From Trebonia sp963771985 (lineage in GTDB: Bacteria; Actinomycetota; Actinomycetes; Streptosporangiales; Streptosporangiaceae): a stretch of 64,000 bases of DNA. The notes beneath the pieces were generated by a model. It did no database searches. It saw only the letters and a list, made by a program, of their open reading frames with translations, and was not told the DNA's origin. Within the stretch, counting starts at the first letter, position 1. Every line of letters begins with the position of its first letter. Shown piece by piece: positions 1-9,564 of this stretch. A program made the translations under genes and the position numbers. The DNA is taken from the NCBI GenBank assembly GCA_963771985.1, contig CAVYVO010000013.1, positions 66,109-130,108 of the forward strand, written 5' to 3'.

Positions 1-54
1 CTCCGCGACTGAGCCGATTGCGCAATCGACACAGTGATGGCGCCGCGCGCCGCG

Positions 55-2571
55 CTACTCCGCCGCGATAGCGGCCAGCACGTCTAGTTTCGCCGCGCGG
101 CGGGCCGGCCAGCTCGCGGCGATGAGCCCGAGGACGGCGGCGAGCACGAGGAAGATCACCAGGTTGGACACCGGCACCACGGTGTCCGTGACGCCCTGCT
201 GCCGCAGCGCCGACACCAGCGCGAGACCCATCAGGGTGCCCACGACGATCCCGATGATGGCGCCGAAGATCGCGAGGATCACCGCCTCGGACCGGATCAT
301 CGACCGGACCTGGCGGCGCCGCATGCCGACCGCCCGCAGCAGCCCGATCTCCCTGGTGCGCTCGAGCACCGAGAGCATGAGCGTGTTCACGATCCCGATC
401 AGCGCGATGACCACCGCCAGCGCCAGCAGGGCGTAGACCAGCCCGAGCAGCTGGTTGACGCTCGACACCTGGGACTGCTCGAACTGGGCCCTCGTCTGGA
501 CCTGGACGTTGGGGTATCCGGCCAGGGCGCTGGTCACCGCGGCCTCGACGCCCGCGCCGCCGTTGGTGGCCAGCAGGACCGCCCCCACAGTCGGGTGGGA
601 GAAGTGCGCGAGGAAAACCCCGTTGCTGACGAGATAGCTGCCGATCAGCGAGTTGGCCTGGTAGACGCCGCCGACCCGCAGGGTAGCCGGACCCGTCTTG
701 GCGAACCGGACGCCAACCGCGTCCCCGACGGCCAGGTGCTTACTGGTGGCGGTCGTCGAGTCGATCAGCAGCTCGCCGGCGGCGAGGGCGGCGGGGCTGC
801 CGGACGTCATGCGCAAGATCACCGTGTCCGCCAGATTCGCGATAGCCACCGCGGTGAGCGACTGCAGCGACCCCTGCACCTCGAACTGTCCCTGGTAGAC
901 GGTCGTCTCGGCGGTGACCCCCGGCACCTTCGATGCCTCGGCGGGCACGAGCGTGCTGAATCCCGACACCCCGGTCGAGCTCAGGATGAGGTCGGCCTTG
1001 ATCGCCTGGTCGACGCTGCTGGTAGCCGACCTGGACAGCGAGGCGCCGAACACCGCGATCGCGGACACCAGGGCGAGACCGACCATCAGCGCCGAAGCCG
1101 TCTGGGCGGTCCGCCGCGGGCTGCGCATGGAGTTCTCCCGGCCGAGCTTTCCCGGTTCCCCGAGGATCCGCGCGAGCGGCCGGCCGATCACGCCCGACAG
1201 CGGGCGGGCGACCGCGGGGGCGAGCATGGCGACGCCGAGGAAGACGCAGACCGCGCCGATGCCCACCAGCGCAACGGACCCCGAAGTCAGGCCGACGGCC
1301 AGCAGCGCGGCGCCCGCGACGGTCAGGCCCGCGCCCCAGGAGACCAGGCGCCGCAGGGAGCCGCCGCCGTCGGCCGGCCGGTCGCTGAGCGCGGCCACCG
1401 GAGGGATGCGCACGGCGTTGCGCGCCGGCCCGATCGCCGCGACGAGCGTCACGCCGGTCCCCACGATGAGCCCCACCAGCACCGTGCGCGCCTCGAACGT
1501 CAGCGGTCCCGCGGGCAGCGTGATGCCGAACCCGCTGATCAGCGCCTTGAGCCCGAGCGCGGCCAGCACGCCGACGCCGATGCCGATGAGAGAGGAGACG
1601 AACCCCACGATGGCCGCCTCGGCGAGCACGGAGCCGAACACCTGACGGCGGCTCGCGCCGACGACCCGCAGCAGGGCCAGTTCCCTGGTGCGCTGCCCGA
1701 CGATGATCGAGAACGTGTTGTAGATCGTGAACGCGCCGACGAACAGGGAGATGAACGCGAAGATCAGCAGCGCGGTGTTGAAGAACGACAGCCCCGAATC
1801 GACCGCGTTCGTGCTCTCGTTCACCACCGTCTGCCCGGTGACGACCTCCACCCCGGGTGGCAGGACCCTGGTGATCGCCCGCTCGACGGCGGACTTGTCG
1901 GCGCCCGGCTTGGCCACCACGTTGATGGCGCCCAGCAGGCCCGGCGAGTCGAGAACCGCCTGCGCGGTCGGCAGCGTGAACGCGGCCAGCGTGGCGCCGG
2001 CGAGGTTGCTGGCCGTCCCGAACTGCGCGATGCCGGTGATGGTGAACGTCCGCGCGGGCCCGGCGAACAGGACGCGGACCCGCTGGCCCACCGTGAAGTC
2101 GTACTTCTGCGCCGTGCCGGCGTCCATGAGCACGTCGCCGGCGGACGTGGGCGGCCCGCCGGCGATGATGTGCAGCACCGACAGCCGCGGGTCACCGTTG
2201 TAGTCGATGCCGAGGGTCGGCGCGCCGCCGGTCTCGATGGCCTTGCCGTTGTGGCCCACGAACTGCGCGTAGCCGCTGACCGTCCCGTCGGCGGCCTCGA
2301 CGCCGGGGATGCCGCGGACCGTCGCCAGCAGCGACTGGGGGATCGGGTTCCGTACGGCATTCGAGCTGTCCGACCCGAACTGCGCGACGCCGCGGACCTG
2401 GAAGTCGATCTTGGAGTAGATGTTGCTGAACAGCGCGGTGAACGTGTTGTGCAGCGTGTCGGTCAGCACGAACGTCCCGGAGATGAACGTGACGCCGAGG
2501 ATGATCGCCAGCGCGGTGAGCATCAGCCGCAGCTTGTGGGCCAGCAGGCCCTTGATCGTGACGCCGCGCAT
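55..2571 (-). CDS. ABC transporter permease, double FtsX/MacB-type
   Basis: Membrane subunit of a MacB/LolCDE/FtsX-like ABC system, which typically exports or moves substrates out of the membrane rather than importing. The 838-aa protein has an N-terminal membrane helix (about residues 10-38), an extracytoplasmic MacB core-like domain, a first three-helix FtsX block (about 265-390), a further helix pair (about 410-465), a second extracytoplasmic domain and a final FtsX block (about 715-830). This duplicated layout is usual for single-polypeptide actinobacterial permeases. It begins one base after the stop of the ATPase gene upstream, so the two are surely co-transcribed. The substrate cannot be told. 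Confidence 0.93.
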   Translation of the reverse strand: MRGVTIKGLLAHKLRLMLTALAIILGVTFISGTFVLTDTLHNTFTALFSNIYSKIDFQVRGVAQFGSDSSNAVRNPIPQSLLATVRGIPGVEAADGTVSGYAQFVGHNGKAIETGGAPTLGIDYNGDPRLSVLHIIAGGPPTSAGDVLMDAGTAQKYDFTVGQRVRVLFAGPARTFTITGIAQFGTASNLAGATLAAFTLPTAQAVLDSPGLLGAINVVAKPGADKSAVERAITRVLPPGVEVVTGQTVVNESTNAVDSGLSFFNTALLIFAFISLFVGAFTIYNTFSIIVGQRTRELALLRVVGASRRQVFGSVLAEAAIVGFVSSLIGIGVGVLAALGLKALISGFGITLPAGPLTFEARTVLVGLIVGTGVTLVAAIGPARNAVRIPPVAALSDRPADGGGSLRRLVSWGAGLTVAGAALLAVGLTSGSVALVGIGAVCVFLGVAMLAPAVARPLSGVIGRPLARILGEPGKLGRENSMRSPRRTAQTASALMVGLALVSAIAVFGASLSRSATSSVDQAIKADLILSSTGVSGFSTLVPAEASKVPGVTAETTVYQGQFEVQGSLQSLTAVAIANLADTVILRMTSGSPAALAAGELLIDSTTATSKHLAVGDAVGVRFAKTGPATLRVGGVYQANSLIGSYLVSNGVFLAHFSHPTVGAVLLATNGGAGVEAAVTSALAGYPNVQVQTRAQFEQSQVSSVNQLLGLVYALLALAVVIALIGIVNTLMLSVLERTREIGLLRAVGMRRRQVRSMIRSEAVILAIFGAIIGIVVGTLMGLALVSALRQQGVTDTVVPVSNLVIFLVLAAVLGLIAASWPARRAAKLDVLAAIAAE

Positions 2572-2572
2572 G

Positions 2573-3340
2573 TCAGGATCCGCCCAGCGTTCGCATGCGC
2601 TCGATGACCGAGTCGGCGGTCGGCTTCTCGAGCTCGCCCACGATGGCTCCGTCGGCGAGGAAGACGACCCGGTCCGCGTAGGCCGCGCCGCGCGGGTCGT
2701 GGGTCACCATGACGATCGACTGGCCGATCTCCCGCACCGAACGCCGCAGGAACTCCAGCAGGTCCGCGGACGCGTTGGAGTCCAGGTTGCCGGTGGGCTC
2801 GTCGGCGAAGATCAGGTCCGGCCTGGTGATCAGCGCGCGGGCACACGCGACGCGCTGCTGCTGGCCGCCGGACAGCTGGCTGGGGCGGTGCTTCAGCCGG
2901 TCCCCGAGCCCGAGCTGCCCCACTAGGCCGTCGAACCACCCCTGGTCGACCTTGGTTCCCGCCAGGTCGGTCGGGAGCGTGATGTTCTCGGCCGCGGTCA
3001 GCGTCGGCACGAGGTTGAAGGACTGGAAGATGAAGCCGATCCGGTCACGGCGGAGCTTGGTGAGCCCGGAGTCGTCGAGCTTCCCGATGTCCTGGCCGCC
3101 CACGAACACCTGACCGGAGGACGGCCGGTCCAGGCCCGCCATGCAGTGCATGAGCGTCGACTTCCCCGAGCCCGAAGGGCCCATGACGGCCGTGAACCGG
3201 CCGCGCTCGAACGTTACCGTGATGCCGGCCAGCGCGTGCACGGCCGCCTGCCCTGACCCGTACGTCTTGTGCAGGTCCGTGGCGTGCGCCGCGGGCGCGG
3301 CTTGGACGTCGTCGGGCAATGCCTCGGATGTGAGTGTCAT
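2573..3340 (-). CDS. ABC transporter ATP-binding protein, MacB/LolD type
   Basis: Cytoplasmic ATPase that drives the permease encoded just downstream. Walker A is GPSGSGKST, the signature is LSGGQQQR, Walker B is LIFADEPTG and the H-loop histidine lies in MVTHD. The 255-aa length fits the family. The open frame extends further upstream, but the ATG at 3340 is chosen because a purine-rich GCGGGGAA precedes it and family similarity begins soon after. The stop is one base from the permease start. The substrate is unknown. Confidence 0.93.
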   Translation of the reverse strand: MTLTSEALPDDVQAAPAAHATDLHKTYGSGQAAVHALAGITVTFERGRFTAVMGPSGSGKSTLMHCMAGLDRPSSGQVFVGGQDIGKLDDSGLTKLRRDRIGFIFQSFNLVPTLTAAENITLPTDLAGTKVDQGWFDGLVGQLGLGDRLKHRPSQLSGGQQQRVACARALITRPDLIFADEPTGNLDSNASADLLEFLRRSVREIGQSIVMVTHDPRGAAYADRVVFLADGAIVGELEKPTADSVIERMRTLGGS

Positions 3341-3485
3341 GATTCCCCGCGATCTGATGAAAGTCCGGTCACGTATCCCCCCGGTCCCGGCAACAGCCAG
3401 TCTGTCAGCTGCCGTGCGGCCGCGCATCAGACGAAGGTCTGAACCACCGCATCCACTGATCGGCTGACCCGAGCCTGCCTGCCGG

Positions 3486-6400
3486 CTAGCCGCAGACACC
3501 GGTGTAGGAGTACTCGGGGAGGTAGATATCCCACGCGGACTGGCTGACCGGCACCCGCAGCGTCGAGCAGACGCCTGCCGCCACCTGGCCAGGGTTGGTC
3601 TGCCAGATCCGGGTGACCTGGCCGGACGCGGCGATCATGCCCGTCGAGCCGCTGTAGGACATGGCGGGAATCAGCCCCATGTTCGCGGCGATCGTCGCGG
3701 CCAGGGTCTTGTCCGCCATGTCCCACAGCCTGATGCTCCCGTCCCAGCCGGCGGCGATGAGCGTCTGGCCGCTCGGCTCATACGCCACGGCCGAGACCGG
3801 CTGGCTGCTGTCGTCCAGGCGGCTGGCGGGCTTGGGGAAGGGGCCGGTGGTGAAGTTCGCCGACCCCGCCGGGTCCACGGCGTAGAGGTAGACGGTGCCG
3901 TCCTTGTCGCCGATCGCCAGCGTGTGCCCGTCGGGGCTGAAGGCCACCGAGAGCGTCACCGTGTTTTCCAGATCGTCGATGTTCACCAGCTTCTGCCTGG
4001 CGACGTCGTACACGAGGACCAGGCCGTCGCTGCCCGCCACGGCGAGCAGCCGCCCGTCCGGGCTGAACGTCAAGGCCCAGGTGCCAGCCAACAGCGTGCG
4101 CGGGGTCGGGTCTGTGTCCAGCGCGGCGACCAGCGAGCGCCGGGCGGTGTCCCAGAGCCGGACGTACCGGTCCTCGCTGCCCGAGGTGGCGAGCAGCCGC
4201 CCGTCCGGGCTGAACGCCATGCCCAGGACGGGGCCTTTCTGGCGCGTCTGTATGAGCCCGGTGAGCCGGCGGCCGGGCACGTTCCACAGCTGCACCGTCG
4301 CCAGCGGATCCTCCAGCGCGACGGCGAGCGTCCGCCCGTCAGGGCCGAACGCGATGGTGCTGACCGGCGCGCCGGCGGGCAGGAACGCGACAAGCTTCCG
4401 CGACGGCATGCTGAAGAGGGACACGCCCACGGTTCCCGGCTCGACGACACCGACCGCGAGCAGCCGCCCGTCCGGGCTGAACGCCGTCGCCAGGGAGGGG
4501 TCCGCGCCGCCCGGCAGCGTGTTCTCGCCGACAGCCCACAGCCCGACCGTCCCGTCTTCGCTGGCGCTCGCCAGCGTGCTGCCGTCCGGGCTGAACGCGA
4601 CCTGGTTGATATACGACCGGTGGCCGGCGAACACGCCAAGCGGCACCGGCGTCCGCGCGGCCCGCAGGTCCCACACGCGCACCATGTTGTCGATTCCGCC
4701 GGCGGCGAGCAGGCCGCCGTCCGCGCTGAACGCCAGCGAGCTCACCGAGTTGAAACTCCCCAGGCCGGTGATCGTGGCCGTGACCCGGTGCGTGCCGAAG
4801 CTCCACAGCTTGACGGAGGGACCCGCGCTGGTGCCGGAGTTCACCGCGAAGGCCATGGCCTGCCCGTCCGGGGATACCGCCACGGCGGTCGCTGTGCCGG
4901 TCGCCTGCTGGACCACGGTGACGCGGTGCCGCGCCAGGTCCCACAGCCCGACGGCGCCATCCTGGTTCGCCATGGCGAGGACGCGTCCGCCTTCGGCGAA
5001 GCCGAAGCTGCGCACCAGGGTTCCCGGTGTGGGGATGCTGGCCTCGAGCGTGCCGCCAGGCAGGTTCCACAGCTGCACGGAACCATCGGAGTCCGCGGCC
5101 GCGAGCAGCTGGCCGCCGGGACTGAACGCGACCGCGTTGACGTGCCAGGCCTGGCTGCTCGCGTCCGTCCGGATGAAACCCGCGCGGACCAGCCGGCCGG
5201 GCCCGCTGACGCGCCACAGGCTGACCCCGCCCGCCTGGGCGGCGGCCAGCGTCCGGCCGCCGGGGCTGAACGCGACGGCGTACACGTAGCCGCCTGGAGC
5301 GGCGGGCACCACGGTGAGCTGCTGGTAGCTGGCCGCGCTCCACAGCCGTACGTCGCCGCTGCTGCCGCCGGTCGCGATCATCGTGCCGTCCGGGCTGTAG
5401 GCGACGCCGAACACCTCGCCGTCGCCGGATATCATGGTGTCCAGGCGTCCCGCGTACGGCACCGCCTGCGTGCTCAGCAGGGCGCTGAGGGTCTGCCGCG
5501 TCGGCCGCAGCCGCCACCCGAGCGCGGCGAACTCCATCGCCGGCCCCGGATCGTCGTCGGAGTACGCCGCGGCCGACTGCGCCGCGAGCACGCTCGCCTC
5601 GGCCGTGTCGTAATTGTTCACCGCCGCTCCCCGCTGGGTGAACGCCACTACGCTCAGCACGCCTAGCGCCGCCGACAGTGCCGCCAGGATCGCGATGAGC
5701 CCGTTGCGCCGCCGGATGCCGCGCCGTCGGCGCCGGTCGGCGGCGGCGAGGAAGTCGCGCGCGACCCGGCTCAGCTCACCGGCATGAAGCGAGTCACGTC
5801 CCCAGGCGAGCGCCGCCGCCAGCCGTACCCCGCCGCCCCACAGGCCCGACGGGTCGCGCCCGTCCCGGTCCCACCGGACCGCCGCCTCCTCCAGGTCCTG
5901 CCGCAGCAGGTTGCCCGAACGGTCCTCGCCGATCCACTCCCGCAGCCGCGGCCAGTGGCCGAGCAGCGCCTCGTGGGTGATCTCCACCGCCTGCCCCCCG
6001 GAGGTGAGCAGCCGCGCGCCGGTGAACGCCGCCACCACCGCGCGGGTCACCGCCTCATCCGGCGCCCGCGCGTACAGGCTCTCGGCGCTGACCCGCCGCC
6101 GCGTGTCCACCGTTCCCTCGGCGTCCGTGCCGCTGGCTGCCTCGCCGACCCGGACCAGGGACAGGAACACCTGCCGCGCGGCGGCCTGGCCGGCCTCGTC
6201 CAGGTCGGCGTAGACGTTCTCGGCGCTCTTGGCGATCGCGCCGCGGATCCCGCCGGTCGCCTCGTAACCCGCGACCGTGAGCCGGTCACCGTCCCGGCGC
6301 TGCCACGTCGCCCGCAGCGCGTGCGCCAGCAGCGGCAGCCGGCCGGCCTCGTAGCCGGAGTCGGCCGCCTCGTCCGCGCCGAGGTCGCGCAGCAGCCGCT

Positions 6401-7151
6401 CGGCGAGCCCGTCGTCCACGGTCAGCCCGACGGCCTGCGCGGGCTGCGTGATCGCCTGCCGGACCTCGGCCGCGGACATCGCGCCGAGCACGATCTGGCG
6501 GGCCCCCATCGCCGCCCGCAGCACCGGGTAGGAGGTGGCCCGGGCGTAGAAGTCGGCGCGCAGCCCCAGGACGACCAAGTGTGCCTGTCCGAGCGCCGCC
6601 AGCTCTTTTATGTATTCGGAACGGACCGTGTCTTCGCCGCACACCGTAAACAGCTCTTCCAGCTGGTCCACGACGATGACGACGCGGCCGCCGGCCGCGC
6701 CGGCCCGCGCCTGCTCGCAGGCGGCCAGCGCCGCGCGGAGTGTGGTCAGCGGGCTGGCCCCGGGCGTGACCATCACGCGCGGCCAGTCCGCCGAGCCCGT
6801 GGCCGCCAGGCGGCCCTCCGCCAGCTCGGTCATCAGGCCGGCGCCGAGCAGCGACGACTTCCCCGCGCCCGACGGGCCCACCACGAGGACGGGGCCGCCC
6901 GAGCCGGGGCGGAGCGCGGCGTCGGCCGCGGCCAGCAGGTCGCCGGTGACCTGCCCGCGGCCGAAGAACCATCGCGCCTGGGCGGGACCGAACGCGTCCA
7001 GGCCGGGGAACGGGCATTCGCCCGGGGTCGCCGGACGCGGCACCCAGAGGGCGGACAGGCTGGCGTCCGACACGATGAAGTCGCCGCCTACCTGAATCAC
7101 CACGGACCCGCCGGTCGCCGTGGCCTCCTGAACCCGGACAGCGCTTAACAT
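3486..7151 (-). CDS. nSTAND1-type NTPase with transmembrane helix and WD40 propellers
   Basis: A 1221-aa NLR-like signalling ATPase. In order: a short N-terminal motif SVVIQVGGD (residues 16-24); the nSTAND1 hallmark PFPGLDAF...WFFGR (about 47-65); a P-loop GPSGAGKS (92-99); a Walker B-like VVIVVDQLEELF (about 156-168); a winged-helix-like stretch; one hydrophobic helix (about 485-508); then about 14 WD40 blades (AFSPDGR...VRLWD pattern) to the C-terminus, enough for two seven-bladed propellers. STAND proteins of this build act as ligand-triggered switches, often in conflict or cell-death systems. The stop of the small upstream gene is 3 bp before the ATG, so the two form an operon. The N-terminal motif matches the C-terminus of that small protein. 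Function is inferred; the domains are clear. Confidence 0.92.
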   Translation of the reverse strand: MLSAVRVQEATATGGSVVIQVGGDFIVSDASLSALWVPRPATPGECPFPGLDAFGPAQARWFFGRGQVTGDLLAAADAALRPGSGGPVLVVGPSGAGKSSLLGAGLMTELAEGRLAATGSADWPRVMVTPGASPLTTLRAALAACEQARAGAAGGRVVIVVDQLEELFTVCGEDTVRSEYIKELAALGQAHLVVLGLRADFYARATSYPVLRAAMGARQIVLGAMSAAEVRQAITQPAQAVGLTVDDGLAERLLRDLGADEAADSGYEAGRLPLLAHALRATWQRRDGDRLTVAGYEATGGIRGAIAKSAENVYADLDEAGQAAARQVFLSLVRVGEAASGTDAEGTVDTRRRVSAESLYARAPDEAVTRAVVAAFTGARLLTSGGQAVEITHEALLGHWPRLREWIGEDRSGNLLRQDLEEAAVRWDRDGRDPSGLWGGGVRLAAALAWGRDSLHAGELSRVARDFLAAADRRRRRGIRRRNGLIAILAALSAALGVLSVVAFTQRGAAVNNYDTAEASVLAAQSAAAYSDDDPGPAMEFAALGWRLRPTRQTLSALLSTQAVPYAGRLDTMISGDGEVFGVAYSPDGTMIATGGSSGDVRLWSAASYQQLTVVPAAPGGYVYAVAFSPGGRTLAAAQAGGVSLWRVSGPGRLVRAGFIRTDASSQAWHVNAVAFSPGGQLLAAADSDGSVQLWNLPGGTLEASIPTPGTLVRSFGFAEGGRVLAMANQDGAVGLWDLARHRVTVVQQATGTATAVAVSPDGQAMAFAVNSGTSAGPSVKLWSFGTHRVTATITGLGSFNSVSSLAFSADGGLLAAGGIDNMVRVWDLRAARTPVPLGVFAGHRSYINQVAFSPDGSTLASASEDGTVGLWAVGENTLPGGADPSLATAFSPDGRLLAVGVVEPGTVGVSLFSMPSRKLVAFLPAGAPVSTIAFGPDGRTLAVALEDPLATVQLWNVPGRRLTGLIQTRQKGPVLGMAFSPDGRLLATSGSEDRYVRLWDTARRSLVAALDTDPTPRTLLAGTWALTFSPDGRLLAVAGSDGLVLVYDVARQKLVNIDDLENTVTLSVAFSPDGHTLAIGDKDGTVYLYAVDPAGSANFTTGPFPKPASRLDDSSQPVSAVAYEPSGQTLIAAGWDGSIRLWDMADKTLAATIAANMGLIPAMSYSGSTGMIAASGQVTRIWQTNPGQVAAGVCSTLRVPVSQSAWDIYLPEYSYTGVCG

Positions 7152-7154
7152 GAT

Positions 7155-7562
7155 CTAACCGAACCTCCCGTCACCCGCTATCTGGATAACGGTGCTGTGG
7201 TCGCTGGCGGAGGCGTCCTGATCGATCGTGACGTATTCGTTGTGCTGGATGCCGGTGAGTTCGGTGACTATCCGCGCGAGTTCGGGGATCGCGGCCGGTT
7301 CCGCCTCGAGCAGGCGCCGCAGGCGGCGGCTCCATTCGGCCGTCAGGTCGCGCGCGACGGCCGCGTCCCCGGCCGCGGCGGCCGCCGCCGCCTCAGTCGC
7401 CGCCGCGGCCAGGTCGTCGGCCACGGCGGCGGCGTGCTCGGGGCGGAACCGCCGCCACAGGTCGGCGATCTCTTCCTTGACCCGCGTCCACGCGTCGGTG
7501 GTGAGCAGCGTGACCATCGTCGCCGCCGCCGTCGACGCCAGGGTCACGATTTCGGTGTCCAC
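7155..7562 (-). CDS. small alanine-rich helical protein, putative STAND-associated effector
   Basis: A 135-aa protein encoded directly upstream of the STAND NTPase, 3 bp apart, with a GTG start and no strong ribosome site. Residues 4-22 form a hydrophobic, threonine- and alanine-rich helix that could insert in a membrane. Residues 24-105 look alpha-helical and contain an alanine tract. The last residues contain STVIQIAGD (123-131), which aligns with SVVIQVGGD at the start of the NTPase. In described bacterial NLR/amyloid pairs the effector carries such a motif at its C-terminus and the NLR carries it at its N-terminus. I do not recognise a named family; the effector role is inferred from position and motif. 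Confidence 0.75.
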   Translation of the reverse strand: MDTEIVTLASTAAATMVTLLTTDAWTRVKEEIADLWRRFRPEHAAAVADDLAAAATEAAAAAAAGDAAVARDLTAEWSRRLRRLLEAEPAAIPELARIVTELTGIQHNEYVTIDQDASASDHSTVIQIAGDGRFG

Positions 7563-7629
7563 CGGAAAAGCCTAATTCGCGCGCTTTCCAACGGCCAGTG
7601 GCGGCGGGATCCGTGGGAGTCAGCCGCTT

Positions 7630-7642
7630 CCGTTCGGGATAA
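7630..7642 (+). repeat. dispersed 13-mer repeat, copy 1
   Basis: Exact CCGTTCGGGATAA, followed by TGGGTTTT. It lies between the divergent effector-like gene and the GH13 gene. The same 13-mer occurs at 19160-19172 (minus), 27650-27662 (plus) and 44193-44205 (minus), always outside genes. Confidence 0.7.
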
Positions 7643-7673
7643 TGGGTTTTGATTTTCCGCTAGCCTTGAGCGG

Positions 7674-8972
7674 GTGTCGTCCTGGGCTGATCACGCCATC
7701 CTCTGGCACGTGTACCCGCTCGGCTTCACCGGCGCGGAGCAGACCGCCTGGCCGGCGCGCGAGCCCGCCAGGCACCGGCTGCGGCGGCTGGCGGCGTGGC
7801 TGGACTACGCGATCGAACTCGGGTGCAACGGGCTGCTGCTCGGGCCGGTCTTCGCGTCGCAGACGCACGGCTATGACACCGTCGACCACTTCAGGATCGA
7901 CCCGCGGCTCGGGGACGAGGACGATTTCGACGCGCTGGTGGCGGCCGCCGACGCGCGCGGCATGCGGCTGATCCTCGACGGCGTGTTCAACCACGTCGGC
8001 CGCGGGTTTCCCGCCTTCCAGGCGGCGGTGGCCGGCGGGCCGGGGACGCCGGCGGCGCGCTGGTTCAAGCGGGCGCCCGACGGCGGGTTCGCGGTCTTCG
8101 AGGGCCACGGTCACCTGGTCGAGTTCGACCACGACGAGCCGGCCGTCCTCGGGTACGTGATCGAGGTGATGAACCACTGGCTCGGCCGGGGCGCGGGCGG
8201 GTGGCGGCTGGACGCCGCCTACGCCGTGCCGCCGGGCTTCTGGGCCAAGGCGCTGCCCGCGGTGCGGGAGTCGTTTCCTGACGCGTGGTTTCTCGGCGAG
8301 GTGATCCACGGCGACTACGCGACCTACGCCGAGGAAAGCGGAATCGACTCGATCACCCAGTACGAGCTGTGGAAGGCGATCTGGTCCTCGCTCAATGACC
8401 GGAACTTCTTCGAACTCGACCACGCGCTGGAGCGGCACAACGCGTTCCTCGACAGCGTGCTTCCGCAGACCTTCGCCGGCAACCACGACGTGACCCGCCT
8501 GGCCACCGCCCTGAACGACGAGCGGCACTTCGGCCACGCTCTCGCCGTGCTGTTCTGTGTGGCCGGCGTGCCGAGCGTGTACTACGGGGACGAGCAGGCG
8601 CTGCGGGGGCTGAAGGAGCACCGGGAGGGCGGCGACGACGCTATCCGGCCGGCGTTCCCGTCCTCGCCGGCGGACCTGCCGCCGGACGGCTGGCGGGCCT
8701 ACCGCCTGCACCAGCGGCTGATCGGCTTCCGGCGCCGCCATCCGTGGCTCGTCCGCGCGCGCACGGCCGCCGAGCACCTGACCGGCTCCGCGATGGCGCT
8801 GCGGGTCTCGGGGGATGGCGGCGAGATCCTGCTGCTGCTGAACGCCGGCGATTCGCCGTACCGCTTCCCCGTGGATCCCGGCGTGCTGGCTGTCGCCGAG
8901 ACAGCCGAGGCAGGCGCGGCCGCCGAGGACCCGCTAATGGTCCCCGCCCACAGCTGGACAATCCTGGCATAA
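7674..8972 (+). CDS. alpha-amylase family glycoside hydrolase (GH13)
   Basis: A 432-aa cytoplasmic (no signal peptide) GH13 TIM-barrel enzyme acting on alpha-glucosidic bonds. The family motifs are present: DGVFNHVG (region I), GWRLDAAY with the nucleophile Asp (region II), FLGEVIHG with the acid/base Glu (region III) and FAGNHDVTR with the transition-state Asp (region IV). A small C-terminal beta domain follows. The GTG start at 7674 has only a weak upstream purine stretch. No glycogen or trehalose genes lie beside it, so hydrolase versus transglycosidase activity cannot be decided. Confidence 0.9.
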   Translation: MSSWADHAILWHVYPLGFTGAEQTAWPAREPARHRLRRLAAWLDYAIELGCNGLLLGPVFASQTHGYDTVDHFRIDPRLGDEDDFDALVAAADARGMRLILDGVFNHVGRGFPAFQAAVAGGPGTPAARWFKRAPDGGFAVFEGHGHLVEFDHDEPAVLGYVIEVMNHWLGRGAGGWRLDAAYAVPPGFWAKALPAVRESFPDAWFLGEVIHGDYATYAEESGIDSITQYELWKAIWSSLNDRNFFELDHALERHNAFLDSVLPQTFAGNHDVTRLATALNDERHFGHALAVLFCVAGVPSVYYGDEQALRGLKEHREGGDDAIRPAFPSSPADLPPDGWRAYRLHQRLIGFRRRHPWLVRARTAAEHLTGSAMALRVSGDGGEILLLLNAGDSPYRFPVDPGVLAVAETAEAGAAAEDPLMVPAHSWTILA

Positions 8973-9026
8973 CCCGCCCTCGGGACCCGCGCGCCCCCGG
9001 GACCCCGCCCCGCATTGGGTCGGCGG

Positions 9027-9470
9027 CTACTGCGGCCAGTCCCAGTGCGGGACTTCGCGGATCGGGTGGAGGTCGGCGTCGGTTGCGGCGCGGGAGTTCT
9101 GCTGGGCGACGCGGGCGCCGAACTCGACGTGCTCGCGCACCGCCTGGCGGAACGGGGCGTCGTCCGGCAGGCCGGCCTCGTCCAGCGCCGCCAGGTAGAG
9201 CGCGGCGAACCGGTCGCGCTGCTCGTCGGTGATGTCGAGGTGGCGGTGGACGTCGATGATGTACCGGAAGCCGAGCTCACGGGTGAACCGGTCGGGTCCG
9301 CCGAAAGACTCGGCCGTGAACCAGGTCAGGTGGTCGACGTGGGTGGGGACGCGCGTGGTGAACAGCGCGCTCAGCACCGGGTCGGCGAGGGCCTTGTCGT
9401 AGAACAGCTCTTCCAGGCGGTGCAGGGCATCCTCGCCGCCGGCGTGCTCATACAGCGTCTGTTTCGCCAT
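9027..9470 (-). CDS. truncated hemoglobin, group II-like
   Basis: A 147-aa 2-over-2 globin expected to bind haem and O2 or NO in the cytosol. The N-terminus (YEHAGGEDALHRLEELFYDKALADPVLSALF) and the motif WFTAESFGGP are typical of bacterial truncated globins. A conserved FRYIIDVHRHLDIT segment supplies candidate haem-pocket histidines. The ATG at 9470 is chosen although the frame stays open upstream to 9737, because globin similarity starts there. It is divergent from the LysR-like gene. Confidence 0.85.
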   Translation of the reverse strand: MAKQTLYEHAGGEDALHRLEELFYDKALADPVLSALFTTRVPTHVDHLTWFTAESFGGPDRFTRELGFRYIIDVHRHLDITDEQRDRFAALYLAALDEAGLPDDAPFRQAVREHVEFGARVAQQNSRAATDADLHPIREVPHWDWPQ

Positions 9471-9564
9471 ACCCCGGACTCTAGAGCCGCTGCCGCTAGC
9501 CTGGGAAACAGGAATGTCCGGTCGTGCCACAGGCTGATCGGGTGGATTGCTAGCGTCGGGCATT

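Noticed and set aside
595..2607. A 670-aa plus-strand open frame opposite the ABC permease
   Set aside because: It has arginine- and aspartate-rich low-complexity composition typical of the antisense of a high-GC gene, while the minus strand encodes a clear FtsX permease.
3895..5666. Long plus-strand open frames opposite the WD40 region
   Set aside because: They show repeated PSGLNA/PVRAER-like patterns that are the mirror of the WD40 repeats; not genes.
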